Shown piece after piece: positions 8,750 through 18,770 of a DNA stretch of 64,000 bases. Each line of letters starts with the position of its first letter. Position 1 is the stretch's first letter. A program made the translations under genes and the position numbers. Source of the stretch: Azospirillum sp. 51_20 (GTDB lineage: Bacteria; Pseudomonadota; Alphaproteobacteria; RF32; CAG-239); NCBI GenBank assembly GCA_001917175.1, contig MNTV01000031.1, forward strand, positions 67,167 to 131,166, read 5' to 3'. The notes beneath the pieces were generated by a model. The model had not been told where the DNA came from. It did not search any database and saw only the letters and a list, made by a program, of their open reading frames with translations.

Positions 8750-10036
8750 ATGGACGACATTTTTTCAGATCCGAAAGACGACGCCGAAAAGGAAGGCGAT
8801 TCCAACATTGAGTGGAAAAAAAGCGGCATTGACAAGCACGAACGGCTGACTTTGAAGATCAACGTCAGGGAGGCCAACCTGTACAATGCCGCCAAGGCAA
8901 ACGACCTGAAAGCCAAAAACAAGGCCAGAACGCCGCTTGACGTGCCCAAGGGGTTTAAGAAGGTAAGCCGCAAAATCCGCGATTCCATGGACGAAGAAGA
9001 AGACGAGGACGATTATATTCTGGTACCCGTTTTTGAAGATATGCGCGAGAGTTCGCTGATGCGCGCCCTAAGCGAAGAAGAAAAGAAGATTTTGCAGCAG
9101 AACGAAAACATCAACAATGTCCGTCTGCAGGAAAACATCGGCAGGGAAGCGGTGATCGAGCGGGCGGAAAAAGTGGTAATGCAGGCCGGTCTGGGCCGGG
9201 CGGACGCCAGGGTTTTGAACGAAGAACGCCTGAAGGCGGGAAAAGTTTCCGTCGACGAAGTGGTGGCCGAAGCGGTCAAGCAAAAGGCAGCCAAAAAATC
9301 GCGGACGGAAACGAAAAATCCGCGGAAAGAAGAACGCAGAGCTCGTACCGCCGCCAAGGAAATAGCCCAAAGCCGTGACGAGGAAAGCAAAAAGGCCGCC
9401 CGCCGGTTAAATGAGGCGGAAGCCGGGGCGGAAACAAAACTGGCGGCGGAAAAGAAGCGGGAAGCGGAGCAAAAAGCGGAAATTAAGCCGGAAGAAGCCA
9501 AGCCGGCGCCCGAAAACGCAAAGAATGAGGAAATCGTCAAAACCGAGCTTTCTTCCGTCAAGGCCGACGAAAAGGCGGCGGTCGAACGGCCGGAGCCTGA
9601 AATTGCCGCCGTCCGCGAGGAAAAAACCGAACCGGCGAAAGAAACCGGTGACAAGGTAAACGAAGACGAAATCAACAAAACCGAGCCGCGGAAAGAAGAG
9701 CCGGAAAAGGAAAATCCGGCGGCGGAAGAAAAAATGAAGGAACGACCGGCCGAGGCGGTGAGAGAAACGCGCGAAGCCGCTGCCCGCAACGAGGAGATCG
9801 TTAAGGAAAACGCCAGGGAAATCGTTGAGGAAAAGGCGCAAGAAAAACCGCAGCCGAACTCCGGAGCGGATAAGAAAAAAGACAAAGAGGTCAAGGAAAT
9901 GATCATGGAAAAGAGCGGCCGCACCTACAACGACCGCCGTCCGCAAAAGCAAATCGACAAGACGCGGCTTTCGGAAAAGGAATACCAAAAGGCGCTGGAA
10001 GCGCAAATCAAAATGTATCAGGATCGCGAACGCTGA
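8750..10036 (+). CDS. Highly charged Glu/Lys/Ala-rich low-complexity protein
   Basis: 428-residue protein of unrecognised family. Residues 1-150 have mixed composition and an acidic patch (DEEEDEDD near 85). Residues 150-370 are dominated by Glu, Lys, Ala and Arg in heptad-like patterns, suggesting long helices or disorder (runs such as AEKKREAEQKAEIKPEEAKP). The C-terminal 50 residues (KSGRTYNDRRPQKQIDKTRLSEKEYQKAL) are less repetitive and may be a conserved end. No signal peptide or membrane segment. It has its own promoter and stands alone. The third-position pattern is normal, so it is probably a real gene; function cannot be assigned. Confidence 0.7.
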   Translation: MDDIFSDPKDDAEKEGDSNIEWKKSGIDKHERLTLKINVREANLYNAAKANDLKAKNKARTPLDVPKGFKKVSRKIRDSMDEEEDEDDYILVPVFEDMRESSLMRALSEEEKKILQQNENINNVRLQENIGREAVIERAEKVVMQAGLGRADARVLNEERLKAGKVSVDEVVAEAVKQKAAKKSRTETKNPRKEERRARTAAKEIAQSRDEESKKAARRLNEAEAGAETKLAAEKKREAEQKAEIKPEEAKPAPENAKNEEIVKTELSSVKADEKAAVERPEPEIAAVREEKTEPAKETGDKVNEDEINKTEPRKEEPEKENPAAEEKMKERPAEAVRETREAAARNEEIVKENAREIVEEKAQEKPQPNSGADKKKDKEVKEMIMEKSGRTYNDRRPQKQIDKTRLSEKEYQKALEAQIKMYQDRER

Positions 10037-10685
10037 GGTGTTTTTTGCCTTAACTTCAACTGATATAAACGTACCTTTTGGAATACCGTTTTTTATTTAA
10101 TCTTTTGGTTCAATCGATACGAATGTATTTTTATGATTCGAACGTCTGCGTAAGCAGGTAGATGGCAGACATACCAGCCCAGCCGTAAGGCTTGCGTAGC
10201 TTCGGGCCGGGCGTTTGAGGTTCGGAATGCTTAATACCACCGGTGTTAGCCGGTGGAAGTTTATTTGAATATTGTTTTCGATTTCGTTTTTTCAAATCGA
10301 AGATCCCCGCCTTTTATTTCTTTCCGCATTTTTCTTTCCGCATTTTGCCCGGTCTGCATCGAATTTGCCCTTCGGGAAAATCTGCAGAAGCGCATTGGGC
10401 ATATTTTCTAAGCTTTCAGAATGTTTGTCGGTACCGATAAGCTGATAATAACGGCCGTTTTAATAATGTTTGCAAATTGCATTGCTTTCTGTCGTGATAA
10501 AAAACTCCTGATCCGACGGTTCATAAAAAGCTCTGAAAAAATATGTTCGTGTCGGTTGAGCTTTGTCTTAAGGCAGACGTAAAAAGCGGGCACGGTTTCG
10601 GACGGGCTTTTTGCCGGACGGGTATAAGCGCGAACGGTAAAAAAACGCCCCGAAAGGCGACGAAAGGAACGGCGGGCAAAAAGGA
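10037..10685. other. Gene-free stretch with one hairpin-rich element
   Basis: About 650 bases between two genes, convergent into this gap. I find no credible coding region. The part at 10128-10262 is structured (separate entry). The rest is AT-rich upstream, then mixed sequence with a small hairpin near 10650 (CGCCCC-GAAA-GGCG). It looks like decayed DNA. Confidence 0.6.
10128..10265 (+). other. Structured element, possible remnant of an IS200/IS605-type right end
   Basis: Contains a perfect 7-bp hairpin CCACCGG-TGTTAG-CCGGTGG (10234-10253) followed by AAGTTTATT, preceded by further GC-rich inverted segments (GCCCAGCC...GGCCGGGC, 10180-10213). A terminal stem with a short loop followed by a GAAGTTT-like tail resembles the 3' end of TnpB-associated omega RNAs, and the frame upstream reads ERLRKQVDGRHTSPAVRLA before a stop, which could be a transposase C-terminal scrap. 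The frame is closed two codons further upstream, so no transposase gene survives. Resemblance only. Confidence 0.25.
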
Positions 10686-11954
10686 CTATAAATAGCCGTT
10701 CTGGCGGAAGTTTTTGCTGGTAAACAGATTGTCAATGATTTTCTCAACGTTTTCAAACTGCTTGGTTTCGATCAGGTCGACGATTTTTACTTCCTGTTCG
10801 GTCAGCGGCCGGTTGACGCCGATCGAATCATAAAAGGAGTTGGCGCTTTTGAGCATTGCGGCGGCAATGTCGCGGCTGCCGATTTCGCCGTAATAGGAAG
10901 CCATCATTTTGTTGGCGTTGGCAATCTGCTGGGTATAAATGCCTTCGTCGGCGATGTTCAAGACGTTGCTGAAAGCCCATACCGCCTTTTCCTGCATGTC
11001 TTCACGGAAATACATGTCGCCGAGCCTTCCCCAGGCAGTGACGTTGCGGGGGTTCATCTCAATCGCCAGTTCAAAGGCGGCCGCCGCCAGCCGGTTGTGG
11101 CTGAGCGCGGCGAGCGAACCGAATATGGTGGCGCAGTTGGAAGCCTCGCACCAGGCTTTGTCCCGTTCCCGTCCTTCTCCCATCAGCCTGATCTTGGCGA
11201 TTTTGCGGTCGATCAGCTCTTCCATCAGCACCAATGCCAGTGAACTGTCGCCGTTGGCCAGGTGAAACAGCGCCGCGTCTTCCTGCGGCAGCGTTTTGTG
11301 CGGGTTGAGGTTTTGAAAACGTCCGTTGACGCAGAGATAAATGAAAAATTTGATTGCGGTAATGGTCTGGATGATGTCGTCTTCACTGTTCAGATGCTGG
11401 TTCTTGTACATGATCGTCTGGGCGATTTTCGGTTCGTCGACGCTTCTTTCCAGCATGTCCATGATGAGCGCGGTCAGGGTAACCAGTTTTTGCGGTTTGA
11501 ACTGGTATTGAAAAACGTCCGGCGCGGGAATTTTGGCCTCCTTGCCGGTTTTAACGGCGCTTTTTTTCCAGTCGAAATCAAGCGGCAGGGCGTTTTTGCC
11601 CGGTTTGGAACGGCGGTTGCCGGGCGTTTCCAGCTCGCTTTTGTCGATTGTCCGGACGTTTTCGCCGCCGGTTTCTTCTCCCGGCGCCAGCTTCTTGTCC
11701 AGACGATTATCGATTTTTGCCCGGTATTCGCGCTCAAGCATGCGTTCGCGCTGGATGGAGGCGACGACCGACTTGACGTACCAGACGAGGATCAGGCACA
11801 TTGCCAGCACCAGAGTCATCAGAAAGAGGATGAGGGCGGTTGTTTTGACGCTGCCGAGTTCCGCCAGATAGGCGCCGACGCCGTCCTCTCCGGCCTGAAA
11901 AGCGGCGGCGATGCGGTTGAATATTGCGGAAAAGTCAAAGATCTCGTCTGTCAT
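10686..11954 (-). CDS. Membrane-anchored TPR-repeat protein
   Basis: About 422 residues from the ATG at 11954 (a TTG four codons upstream is an alternative). An N-terminal soluble stretch is followed by a transmembrane helix (about residues 38-62, LILFLMTLVLAMCLILVWYV), then a charged linker and a helical C-terminal half. At least one clear tetratricopeptide unit is visible (AFELAIEMNPRNVTAWGRLGDMYFREDMQEKAVWAFSNVL, about 282-322), with weaker ones on either side. TPR arrays mediate protein assembly. No partner is obvious in the neighbourhood, and it is divergent from the next gene. Confidence 0.75.
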   Translation of the reverse strand: MTDEIFDFSAIFNRIAAAFQAGEDGVGAYLAELGSVKTTALILFLMTLVLAMCLILVWYVKSVVASIQRERMLEREYRAKIDNRLDKKLAPGEETGGENVRTIDKSELETPGNRRSKPGKNALPLDFDWKKSAVKTGKEAKIPAPDVFQYQFKPQKLVTLTALIMDMLERSVDEPKIAQTIMYKNQHLNSEDDIIQTITAIKFFIYLCVNGRFQNLNPHKTLPQEDAALFHLANGDSSLALVLMEELIDRKIAKIRLMGEGRERDKAWCEASNCATIFGSLAALSHNRLAAAAFELAIEMNPRNVTAWGRLGDMYFREDMQEKAVWAFSNVLNIADEGIYTQQIANANKMMASYYGEIGSRDIAAAMLKSANSFYDSIGVNRPLTEQEVKIVDLIETKQFENVEKIIDNLFTSKNFRQNGYL

Positions 11955-12070
11955 TGTTTTTTTCAAGGCACCATTTACAAAAGATTATTTTCGGTATAAA
12001 CTGCATTTGCTCAAAAACATATTATATGCAAACAAGCTTTAAAAACAACAAAAAAGAAAAGTCGGAAACA

Positions 12071-12970
12071 ATGGGTTATCTTGCACAGCGAAAAAAACAC
12101 CTCCGTACGGATTTTATATTGAAAAGCCTGCTTGTCCTGCTGGCGTTTTTTTCGGCGGCGGCCTTTGCCGGCAACACCTTCGGCCAGTTTCTGAACCAAT
12201 GGCGCTTTCAGTTTTACCTGCTGTCGCTGCTGGTAATGTTTTATGCCCTGTTCAACCGCTTTTTTCTCTATTCTTTTTTGGCGCTGCTGCTTTTGCTGCT
12301 TAATTTCTTTGTCGTTTCCTCGTCGGTGCCGGTGCTTTTTTCCGGCGGGGAAGGAAAGGGGAAAACGGCTTTCGGGATGATTTATCAGCCGCGTCCGTCG
12401 TCGCTGCTCGACATTTTTGAAACTGCCGACCGCCGGCGTGCGGATCTGCTGGCGGTGATCGATCCGGTTTTAAACGGCGTCAGTCCTTCCGGGCTGGTGC
12501 CTGCCGGTTATCACTTGGCCGACAATGACGAAGGAAAGAGTTTTATGGTTTCCTCCCGGCCGCCGCGTTCGGCCGGCCGCATCGGTCTCGGCGGCGGCCG
12601 CAGCGCGGCTTTCGTCAGTTTGGAAATCGGCGGCCGTGGCTATGTTTTTTTAAGCTTTGATTTGTCGGGCATGTCCCGCCGCAATAAAGAGAAAGCGCTT
12701 GGCTACGTCAATGCCTTCGTCGCCGCCGAGGACGATCCGGTAATCATTTTCGGCGACTTCGGCATGACGGCTTGGAGTCCCGCTTTCGGCAGATTTCTGG
12801 CCTCTAACCGGCTGGAAGTCAAAAACGACCTGTTTTCCCGTTTTGCCAATCTGCTGATGCCGCCGACCCAATACGTGGTCGGCTATCGCAATCTCGAATT
12901 TGCCGGCAGCCGCCGTCTGCCGCGCCTCGGCAATCGTTCCGCGCCGTCTCTGATCCGGCTTAAAATTTAA
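12071..12970 (+). CDS. Membrane protein with degenerate endonuclease/exonuclease/phosphatase-like domain
   Basis: About 299 residues from the ATG at 12071 (MGYLAQRKK); an ATG at 12026 is an alternative. Two to three N-terminal transmembrane segments (about 18-85) precede a soluble region. The segment VIIFGDFGMTAWSPAFGRFLASNRLEV closely resembles the GDFNATPWSPAF motif of membrane-bound endonuclease/exonuclease/phosphatase proteins, but the usually essential Asn is Gly, and I cannot find the N-terminal Glu motif or the terminal catalytic His. A non-catalytic derivative seems likely. Divergent from the TPR gene; upstream of the Lon-like protease in the same direction. Confidence 0.65.
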   Translation: MGYLAQRKKHLRTDFILKSLLVLLAFFSAAAFAGNTFGQFLNQWRFQFYLLSLLVMFYALFNRFFLYSFLALLLLLLNFFVVSSSVPVLFSGGEGKGKTAFGMIYQPRPSSLLDIFETADRRRADLLAVIDPVLNGVSPSGLVPAGYHLADNDEGKSFMVSSRPPRSAGRIGLGGGRSAAFVSLEIGGRGYVFLSFDLSGMSRRNKEKALGYVNAFVAAEDDPVIIFGDFGMTAWSPAFGRFLASNRLEVKNDLFSRFANLLMPPTQYVVGYRNLEFAGSRRLPRLGNRSAPSLIRLKI

Positions 12971-12988
12971 GCGGCCGGCGAAAAATTT

Positions 12989-13018
12989 ACCCTCTGTTAG
13001 GGTTTATGGTTTTATACT
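12989..13018 (+). promoter_or_regulatory. Inverted repeat and -10-like element upstream of the Lon-family protease
   Basis: ACCCT-CTGTT-AGGGT at 12989-13003 is a perfect short inverted repeat, and TATACT follows at 13013-13018. No good -35 sits 17 bases upstream of TATACT, so the repeat could be an activator or repressor site. It lies 43-72 bases before the start codon. Confidence 0.3.
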
Positions 13019-13060
13019 TGGCGCAAATTTACCAACCTTTTATTTAAGCAGGACAGTCAA

Positions 13061-15493
13061 ATGAGTATAACCAAACTGAAAGACCGGCAGCTCTATACGG
13101 TATGCGATCCGCAGAAATTCGATTTTGCCAGCACCGCGGAGCTGGAAGAAAGAATGTCGGCGCTGGGGCAGGATCGGGCCATCAGCGCGGTCAAACTCGG
13201 CATCAACATCAAGTCGAAAGGATACAACCTGTTTTGCTTAGGCCCCGAGGGCACCGGCAAAACCAGCCTGGTCAAACGCATTTTGGAAGAAGCGGCCAAA
13301 ACCCGTCCCACCCCCCGCGACTGGGTTTACGTTTACAATTTCGACGAACCCTACAAACCGAAAAGCATCAGTTTCCCGGCCGGCACCGCCTGCGAGTTTG
13401 CCAAAGATATCGACCGTCTGGCAGAGGATTTCAGCGTTGCCATTCCGGCGGTTTTGGACAGTGACGAATACAAGGCCGGCGTCAGCATCATCCGCGAAAA
13501 ATACAAACAGAAAAAAGAAGAATATATGCGGATTTTGCAGAAAAAGGCCAAAGGCAAAAGCGTTTCCCTGCTGCATATGCAGGTGGGGCTGGTGGTGGCG
13601 CCGGTCAAAAACGGCGAGGTCTTAAGTCCGGAAGCTTTTGACGAACTGCCGGAAAACGAAAAACAGGAACTGATCAACGACCTCAACCTGATGCAGGAAG
13701 AAATAGAAAAAGCGGCCAAGGATCTGCCCGAATGGGAAGACCGTCAGCGCCGCGAAAGCAGCCTTTTGCGCGAAAAATTCATTAAACTGGCGGTAAAAAA
13801 TCCGATCGACAGCCTGCGGCAAAAATACAAAGGCCATCGCGAGGCCATTGAGTTTTTGAAAAACATTCAGAACCACATCGTCGGCAATATCGACGAATTC
13901 CTGCCCGAGGAAAACGCCGCGCCGGCGGAAGAAAGCGACGCGCTTTCCGCCCTTTTGTCGCGGATGAACAAACAGGAAGAAGACAAGTTTGCCAAATTCA
14001 AGGTCAACGTGGTGGTCAAAAACGAACCGGATTCCGGCGCGCCGATCGTCCATCTCGACCATCCGACCCAGGGCAATCTGGTCGGCCGGGTCGAGCGCAT
14101 CCAGCAATACGGCGCCCTGCTGACCGACTTTACCCTGATCAAGGCCGGCGCCCTGCACCGCGCCAACGGCGGCTTTCTTCTGATAGACGCCCGCAAGCTG
14201 CTGGTTCAGCCCTATGCCTGGGATTCGCTGAAACGGGCCCTGGCCTCGAAAACGATCAAGATCGAATCGCCGGGGGAGGAAACCAGTTTTACCACCATTT
14301 CGCTCGATCCGGAGCCGATTCCCCTGGACGTCAAAGTCATCCTGACCGGCGACGAAGAGCTTTATGACCTGCTTTCCGAGCGGGATCCGGACTTTTCCGA
14401 TTATTTCAAAGTGGAGGCCGATTTCGGCACCCTGATGGACCGCAACGAAGAAAACGAGATAGAATATGCCAGGCTGATCGGTTCGCTGTCCAACAAGAAA
14501 AAGCTGCGCACGCTGAACAAGCAGGCGGTTGCCCGGGTGATTGAATATTCCTCCCGGTTGGCGGAAGATTCCAAGAAGCTGACCGCCCACATTGCCTCAA
14601 TCGGCGACCTTCTGCGCGAAGCCGACTACTGGGCGCGGGAATCGAACTCCAAACAGATCGGCAAAAAGCACGTCGATCAGGCGATTGCCGCCCAGATTTA
14701 CCGCAGCGACCGCATTAAACAGGCTATGCTGGAGCAAATCGACGACGGCACCATCATGATTGACGTTGAAGGCGAAAAAGTCGGCCAGATCAACGGTCTG
14801 GTGGTTTACAACTTCTCCCGTTTTTCGTTCGGCAAGCCGGCGCGGATTACTGTGCAGGCGCGCATCGGCAGCGGCGAGTTCGTCAACATTGAGCGCGAAA
14901 CCAACATGAGCGGCCCGATCCATACCAAGGGCGTGCTGATTTTGCAATCGCTGCTGGCCAACCGGTTTGCCAAAACCTCGCCTTTGTCGCTGTCGGCGTC
15001 GATTGTGTTTGAGCAGTCTTACGGCGGGGTTGACGGCGACAGCGCTTCTTCGACCGAATACTACTGTCTGCTGTCGGCCGTTGCCAACCTGCCGATTAAG
15101 CAGAACATTGCGGTCACCGGTTCGATCAACCAGTTCGGCGACATTCAGCCGATCGGCGGCGTCAACGAAAAGATCGAAGGCTTTTTCGACGTTTGCAGAC
15201 ATCGCGGTCTGACCGGGGAGCAGGGTGTGATCATCCCCCGCACCAACGTTGTTAACCTGATGCTAAGAGAAGACGTGATTGCCGCCGTGCGGGAAGGAAA
15301 GTTCCATATTTACGCGATTGATACGGTAGATGACGGGATCGAGATACTGACCGGTTTGAAAGCCGGCAAGCCTAATGCCAAGGGCGAATATCCGAAAGGT
15401 ACAGTCAATTATCTGGTCAAACAAAGTCTGGAAAACTATCAGCGGCTGTATGCCATGTATGCCAAAGATTCTTTCGGCAGCATTTGCAAATAA
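13061..15493 (+). CDS. Lon-family ATP-dependent protease (LonB/S16 type)
   Basis: 810-residue AAA+ protease of the COG1067 LonB-like type, distinct from classic Lon because it lacks the long N-terminal substrate domain. Walker A is at 61-69 (GPEGTGKTS), with a helical insertion near 150-260 and a second nucleotide-binding part that includes GALHRANGGFLLIDARKLL. The protease domain has a catalytic Ser in GDSAS (Ser661) and a catalytic Lys in GGVNEKIEG (Lys704). The dyad is intact. It would degrade misfolded or regulatory proteins in the cytoplasm. Monocistronic, ended by a strong terminator at 15503. Confidence 0.93.
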   Translation: MSITKLKDRQLYTVCDPQKFDFASTAELEERMSALGQDRAISAVKLGINIKSKGYNLFCLGPEGTGKTSLVKRILEEAAKTRPTPRDWVYVYNFDEPYKPKSISFPAGTACEFAKDIDRLAEDFSVAIPAVLDSDEYKAGVSIIREKYKQKKEEYMRILQKKAKGKSVSLLHMQVGLVVAPVKNGEVLSPEAFDELPENEKQELINDLNLMQEEIEKAAKDLPEWEDRQRRESSLLREKFIKLAVKNPIDSLRQKYKGHREAIEFLKNIQNHIVGNIDEFLPEENAAPAEESDALSALLSRMNKQEEDKFAKFKVNVVVKNEPDSGAPIVHLDHPTQGNLVGRVERIQQYGALLTDFTLIKAGALHRANGGFLLIDARKLLVQPYAWDSLKRALASKTIKIESPGEETSFTTISLDPEPIPLDVKVILTGDEELYDLLSERDPDFSDYFKVEADFGTLMDRNEENEIEYARLIGSLSNKKKLRTLNKQAVARVIEYSSRLAEDSKKLTAHIASIGDLLREADYWARESNSKQIGKKHVDQAIAAQIYRSDRIKQAMLEQIDDGTIMIDVEGEKVGQINGLVVYNFSRFSFGKPARITVQARIGSGEFVNIERETNMSGPIHTKGVLILQSLLANRFAKTSPLSLSASIVFEQSYGGVDGDSASSTEYYCLLSAVANLPIKQNIAVTGSINQFGDIQPIGGVNEKIEGFFDVCRHRGLTGEQGVIIPRTNVVNLMLREDVIAAVREGKFHIYAIDTVDDGIEILTGLKAGKPNAKGEYPKGTVNYLVKQSLENYQRLYAMYAKDSFGSICK

Positions 15494-15502
15494 AAACGAA
15501 AA

Positions 15503-15526
15503 CCCCGGATTATCCGGGGCTTTTTG
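15503..15526 (+). terminator. Rho-independent terminator of the Lon-family gene
   Basis: CCCCGG-ATTAT-CCGGGG followed by C and a five-T run, starting 9 bases after the stop codon. Confidence 0.9.
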
Positions 15527-15653
15527 TTAAGCCGCCGCCGCTGTCCGTGCGTGCGGGCGGCAAGCCCGGTGACGCGGTCTGAAGCCGGACTTCGGGTTTT
15601 AAACGGCTGGCGGTGCCCGCGTGGGCCGGCTGGTTTATGCCGCCGCGCCTGCC

Positions 15654-16874
15654 TCAGGGTTTTATTTTGGCCAGCAGTTCGTCGCGGGTCAGTTCAAAAC
15701 CGCTGTCGACCCATACCTGTTCGAGATATTCGCGGGCGGCGCCGATTTTGGCGTTGCCGGTAATGCCGTGACGGATGATGTCTTTGCCGCTGACCGGGAA
15801 AACCGGCACCGTGGCGTTTCTTACCGCGCGGACGGCTTCATCCGGATTTATTTTGCCGCCGCGGTTTGCCGAATCCCGCAGCAGAAGCAGGGAAAGACAA
15901 ACGTCTTTGCCCAGCCGGTAAACCGCCTGTTTCAGCTTCGCCGCCGACGAAAAATCCCCGTCGCCGCCTTCCGCTTCTGCCAGCCGGATCAGGTTTTCCT
16001 TTTGGTTTTTGGGGAACTTCAGCCGTACGGCAATGTTTTCGGCCAGCGTTTTGTCCGGCCGGAAAAGGGCAAACAGCCGCCGTACCGGATCGGGCGCAAA
16101 ACCGTGTTTTTCTTCCAGCCGGATCAGTTTTTCCAATTCGTCGAAACAGGGAGGGTCGGTCAGCCAATAGCCGAGAATGTCGTTTTCAAACATAAGCTTC
16201 AGGGTTTGGGCGGCCTTCGGCGTCAGCAGAATCTTGACCAGTTCGTCGCGGATTCTTTCCACCGGCAGGTTTTTTAGCCCGTTCAGATTGTCGCGGCAGG
16301 CTTTCAGCGCTTTGGCGTCGGCCGGCGCTTTGCCGAACAGCGAATAAAAACGGAAAAAACGCAAAATCCGCACATAATCTTCGCGGATCTGCCGGTTGGC
16401 GTCGCCGATAAAACGGATGATCCCGTTTTCCAGGTCTTCGATGCCGTTGTAATAGTCGAAAACGTTGCCGTTTTCGTCGGCGTAAACGGCGTTGATCGTC
16501 AGGTCGCGGCGGGAAGCGTCTTCTTCCCAGTTGTCGGTAAACTCCACCTCCGTTCTCCCGTTGCCGCCCTTCACCTGTTTTTTCAACGAGCTGATTTCAA
16601 GCAGGGTGCCGCCGACAGCCACCCCCAGAGTGTCTATTTTCAGTCCGATCGGCGCCGTGCGGATGCCGGCTTCTTCGCAGGCTTCCGCCAGTTCGTCGGG
16701 CGAAAGGTCGGTGGAAAGGTCGATGTTGGCGGCTTTCAGCCCCGCCAGCGCGTCGCGTACGGCGCCGCCGACAAAACGGACGACTCCGCCGTAGCCGCGG
16801 ATGATTTTAAATATTTTCAGCACGCCCGGATCGGCGGTGATGCGGCTGATGTCGAGATAATTGTCCCTGATCAT
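15654..16874 (-). CDS. CCA-adding tRNA nucleotidyltransferase / poly(A) polymerase family
   Basis: 406-residue class II nucleotidyltransferase. The catalytic GG-x-VRD motif (FVGGAVRDALAG, about 33-44) is followed by NIDLSTD, where the usual second carboxylate motif (DxD) is found as D-L-S-T-D. EDASRRDLTINAVYADENGNVFDYYNGIEDLENG and RILRFFRFYSLFG are the head/neck motifs. Alphaproteobacterial homologues serve as CCA-adding enzymes, sometimes split or polyadenylating; sequence alone cannot settle which. It is convergent with the Lon-like gene and divergent from ialB-like. Confidence 0.9.
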   Translation of the reverse strand: MIRDNYLDISRITADPGVLKIFKIIRGYGGVVRFVGGAVRDALAGLKAANIDLSTDLSPDELAEACEEAGIRTAPIGLKIDTLGVAVGGTLLEISSLKKQVKGGNGRTEVEFTDNWEEDASRRDLTINAVYADENGNVFDYYNGIEDLENGIIRFIGDANRQIREDYVRILRFFRFYSLFGKAPADAKALKACRDNLNGLKNLPVERIRDELVKILLTPKAAQTLKLMFENDILGYWLTDPPCFDELEKLIRLEEKHGFAPDPVRRLFALFRPDKTLAENIAVRLKFPKNQKENLIRLAEAEGGDGDFSSAAKLKQAVYRLGKDVCLSLLLLRDSANRGGKINPDEAVRAVRNATVPVFPVSGKDIIRHGITGNAKIGAAREYLEQVWVDSGFELTRDELLAKIKP

Positions 16875-16981
16875 GGTCTGTCCCGTTTCATAAAAAATTT
16901 TATGCTTGTATTGTTAACCGTTTTTAGATAATTTTCAAATACAATTATGTCAGAAATTAACCCCCGAATGTGAGTATTGCA

Positions 16982-17484
16982 ATGAAAAAACTGTTTATTC
17001 TGAGCGCCGTTTTCCTGTTCGGCGCGGCTGCCGCCAACGCCGGCACGCCGAAGCTTTTGGGCGAATACAACGACTGGTCCGCCTTCTATTATCAGGACGG
17101 CAAAAACGTCGTCTGCTACATGGCCTCCAGCCCGCAGAAGGACGAAGGCAAATATACCCAGCGCGGCGACATCTACGTCGTCATCACCCACCGCCCGGCG
17201 GAAAAAAGCTTTGACGTCGTCAATTTCGTTGCCGGCTATACCTACAAGCGCGACGCCAAAGTGGTGGTAAAAATCGGCAAAACCACCATTGACAAAATGT
17301 TTGTCGACAACGACAAAGCCTGGGCCGTCAGCGAAAAAACCGACAAAGAACTGGTTGCGGCGATGAAAAAAGGCGAACGGATGATCGTTACCGGCGAATC
17401 CTCGCGCGGCACGGCCACCAAAGACACCTATTCCCTTTCCGGCTTTACCGCCGCTTACCGCGCCATCAGCGCCAAGTGCAAAAA

Positions 17485-17488
<4 letters not shown>
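16982..17488 (+). CDS. IalB-like (invasion-associated locus B family) secreted protein
   Basis: 168 residues from ATG 16982, chosen over a GTG four codons upstream because it begins a standard signal peptide (MKKLFILSAVFLFGAAAANA, cleavage after residue 20). The mature part has the family pattern of a single Cys in NVVCYMAS, then YTQRGDIYVVITHRP, DKAWAVSE and GESSRGTATKDTYSLSGFTAA. These proteins are periplasmic and of unsettled biochemical role. The stop overlaps the rlmN start as ATGA, and the ialB-rlmN pair recurs in Alphaproteobacteria. Confidence 0.88.
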
Positions 17489-18558
<1,070 letters not shown>

Positions 18559-18577
18559 CCTGCTTCAAAAACCGGAT

Positions 18578-18620
18578 TATTAACAAACGGCCTCTTTTTA
18601 AGGGGCTGTTTGTTTATTAA
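18578..18620 (+). terminator. Likely terminator after rlmN
   Basis: ACAAACGGCC...GGGGCTGTTTGT forms a long imperfect stem followed by a T/A-rich tail about 20 bases after the rlmN stop. A second perfect hairpin TCCCGGG-TTTA-CCCGGGA lies just downstream (about 18635-18655). Confidence 0.6.
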
Positions 18621-18682
18621 TTGCCTGGCAGAAAATCCCGGGTTTACCCGGGAGCAGAATGTTTTGATGCCGACAACATCAA

Positions 18683-18770
18683 CCTGTACTTTTGATTATG
18701 GTTAAACCGCAAGCTTAGAGCAAACCGCACCGGCCTGTGCTTTTGATCATAATCGAGCCGCGGGCTTGGC
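18683..18770. repeat. Two imperfect 51-bp direct repeats overlapping a gene 3' end
   Basis: CCTGTACTTTTGATTATGG... at 18683 recurs as CCTGTGCTTTTGATCATAA... at 18734, offset by 51 bases. The second copy contains the stop codon and last codons of the membrane protein gene on the minus strand; the first is a drifted copy outside the gene. Confidence 0.7.

Noticed and set aside
10130..10200. tRNA gene suggested by a GATTCGAACG T-loop-like phrase
   Set aside because: The stems needed for a cloverleaf do not pair on either strand.
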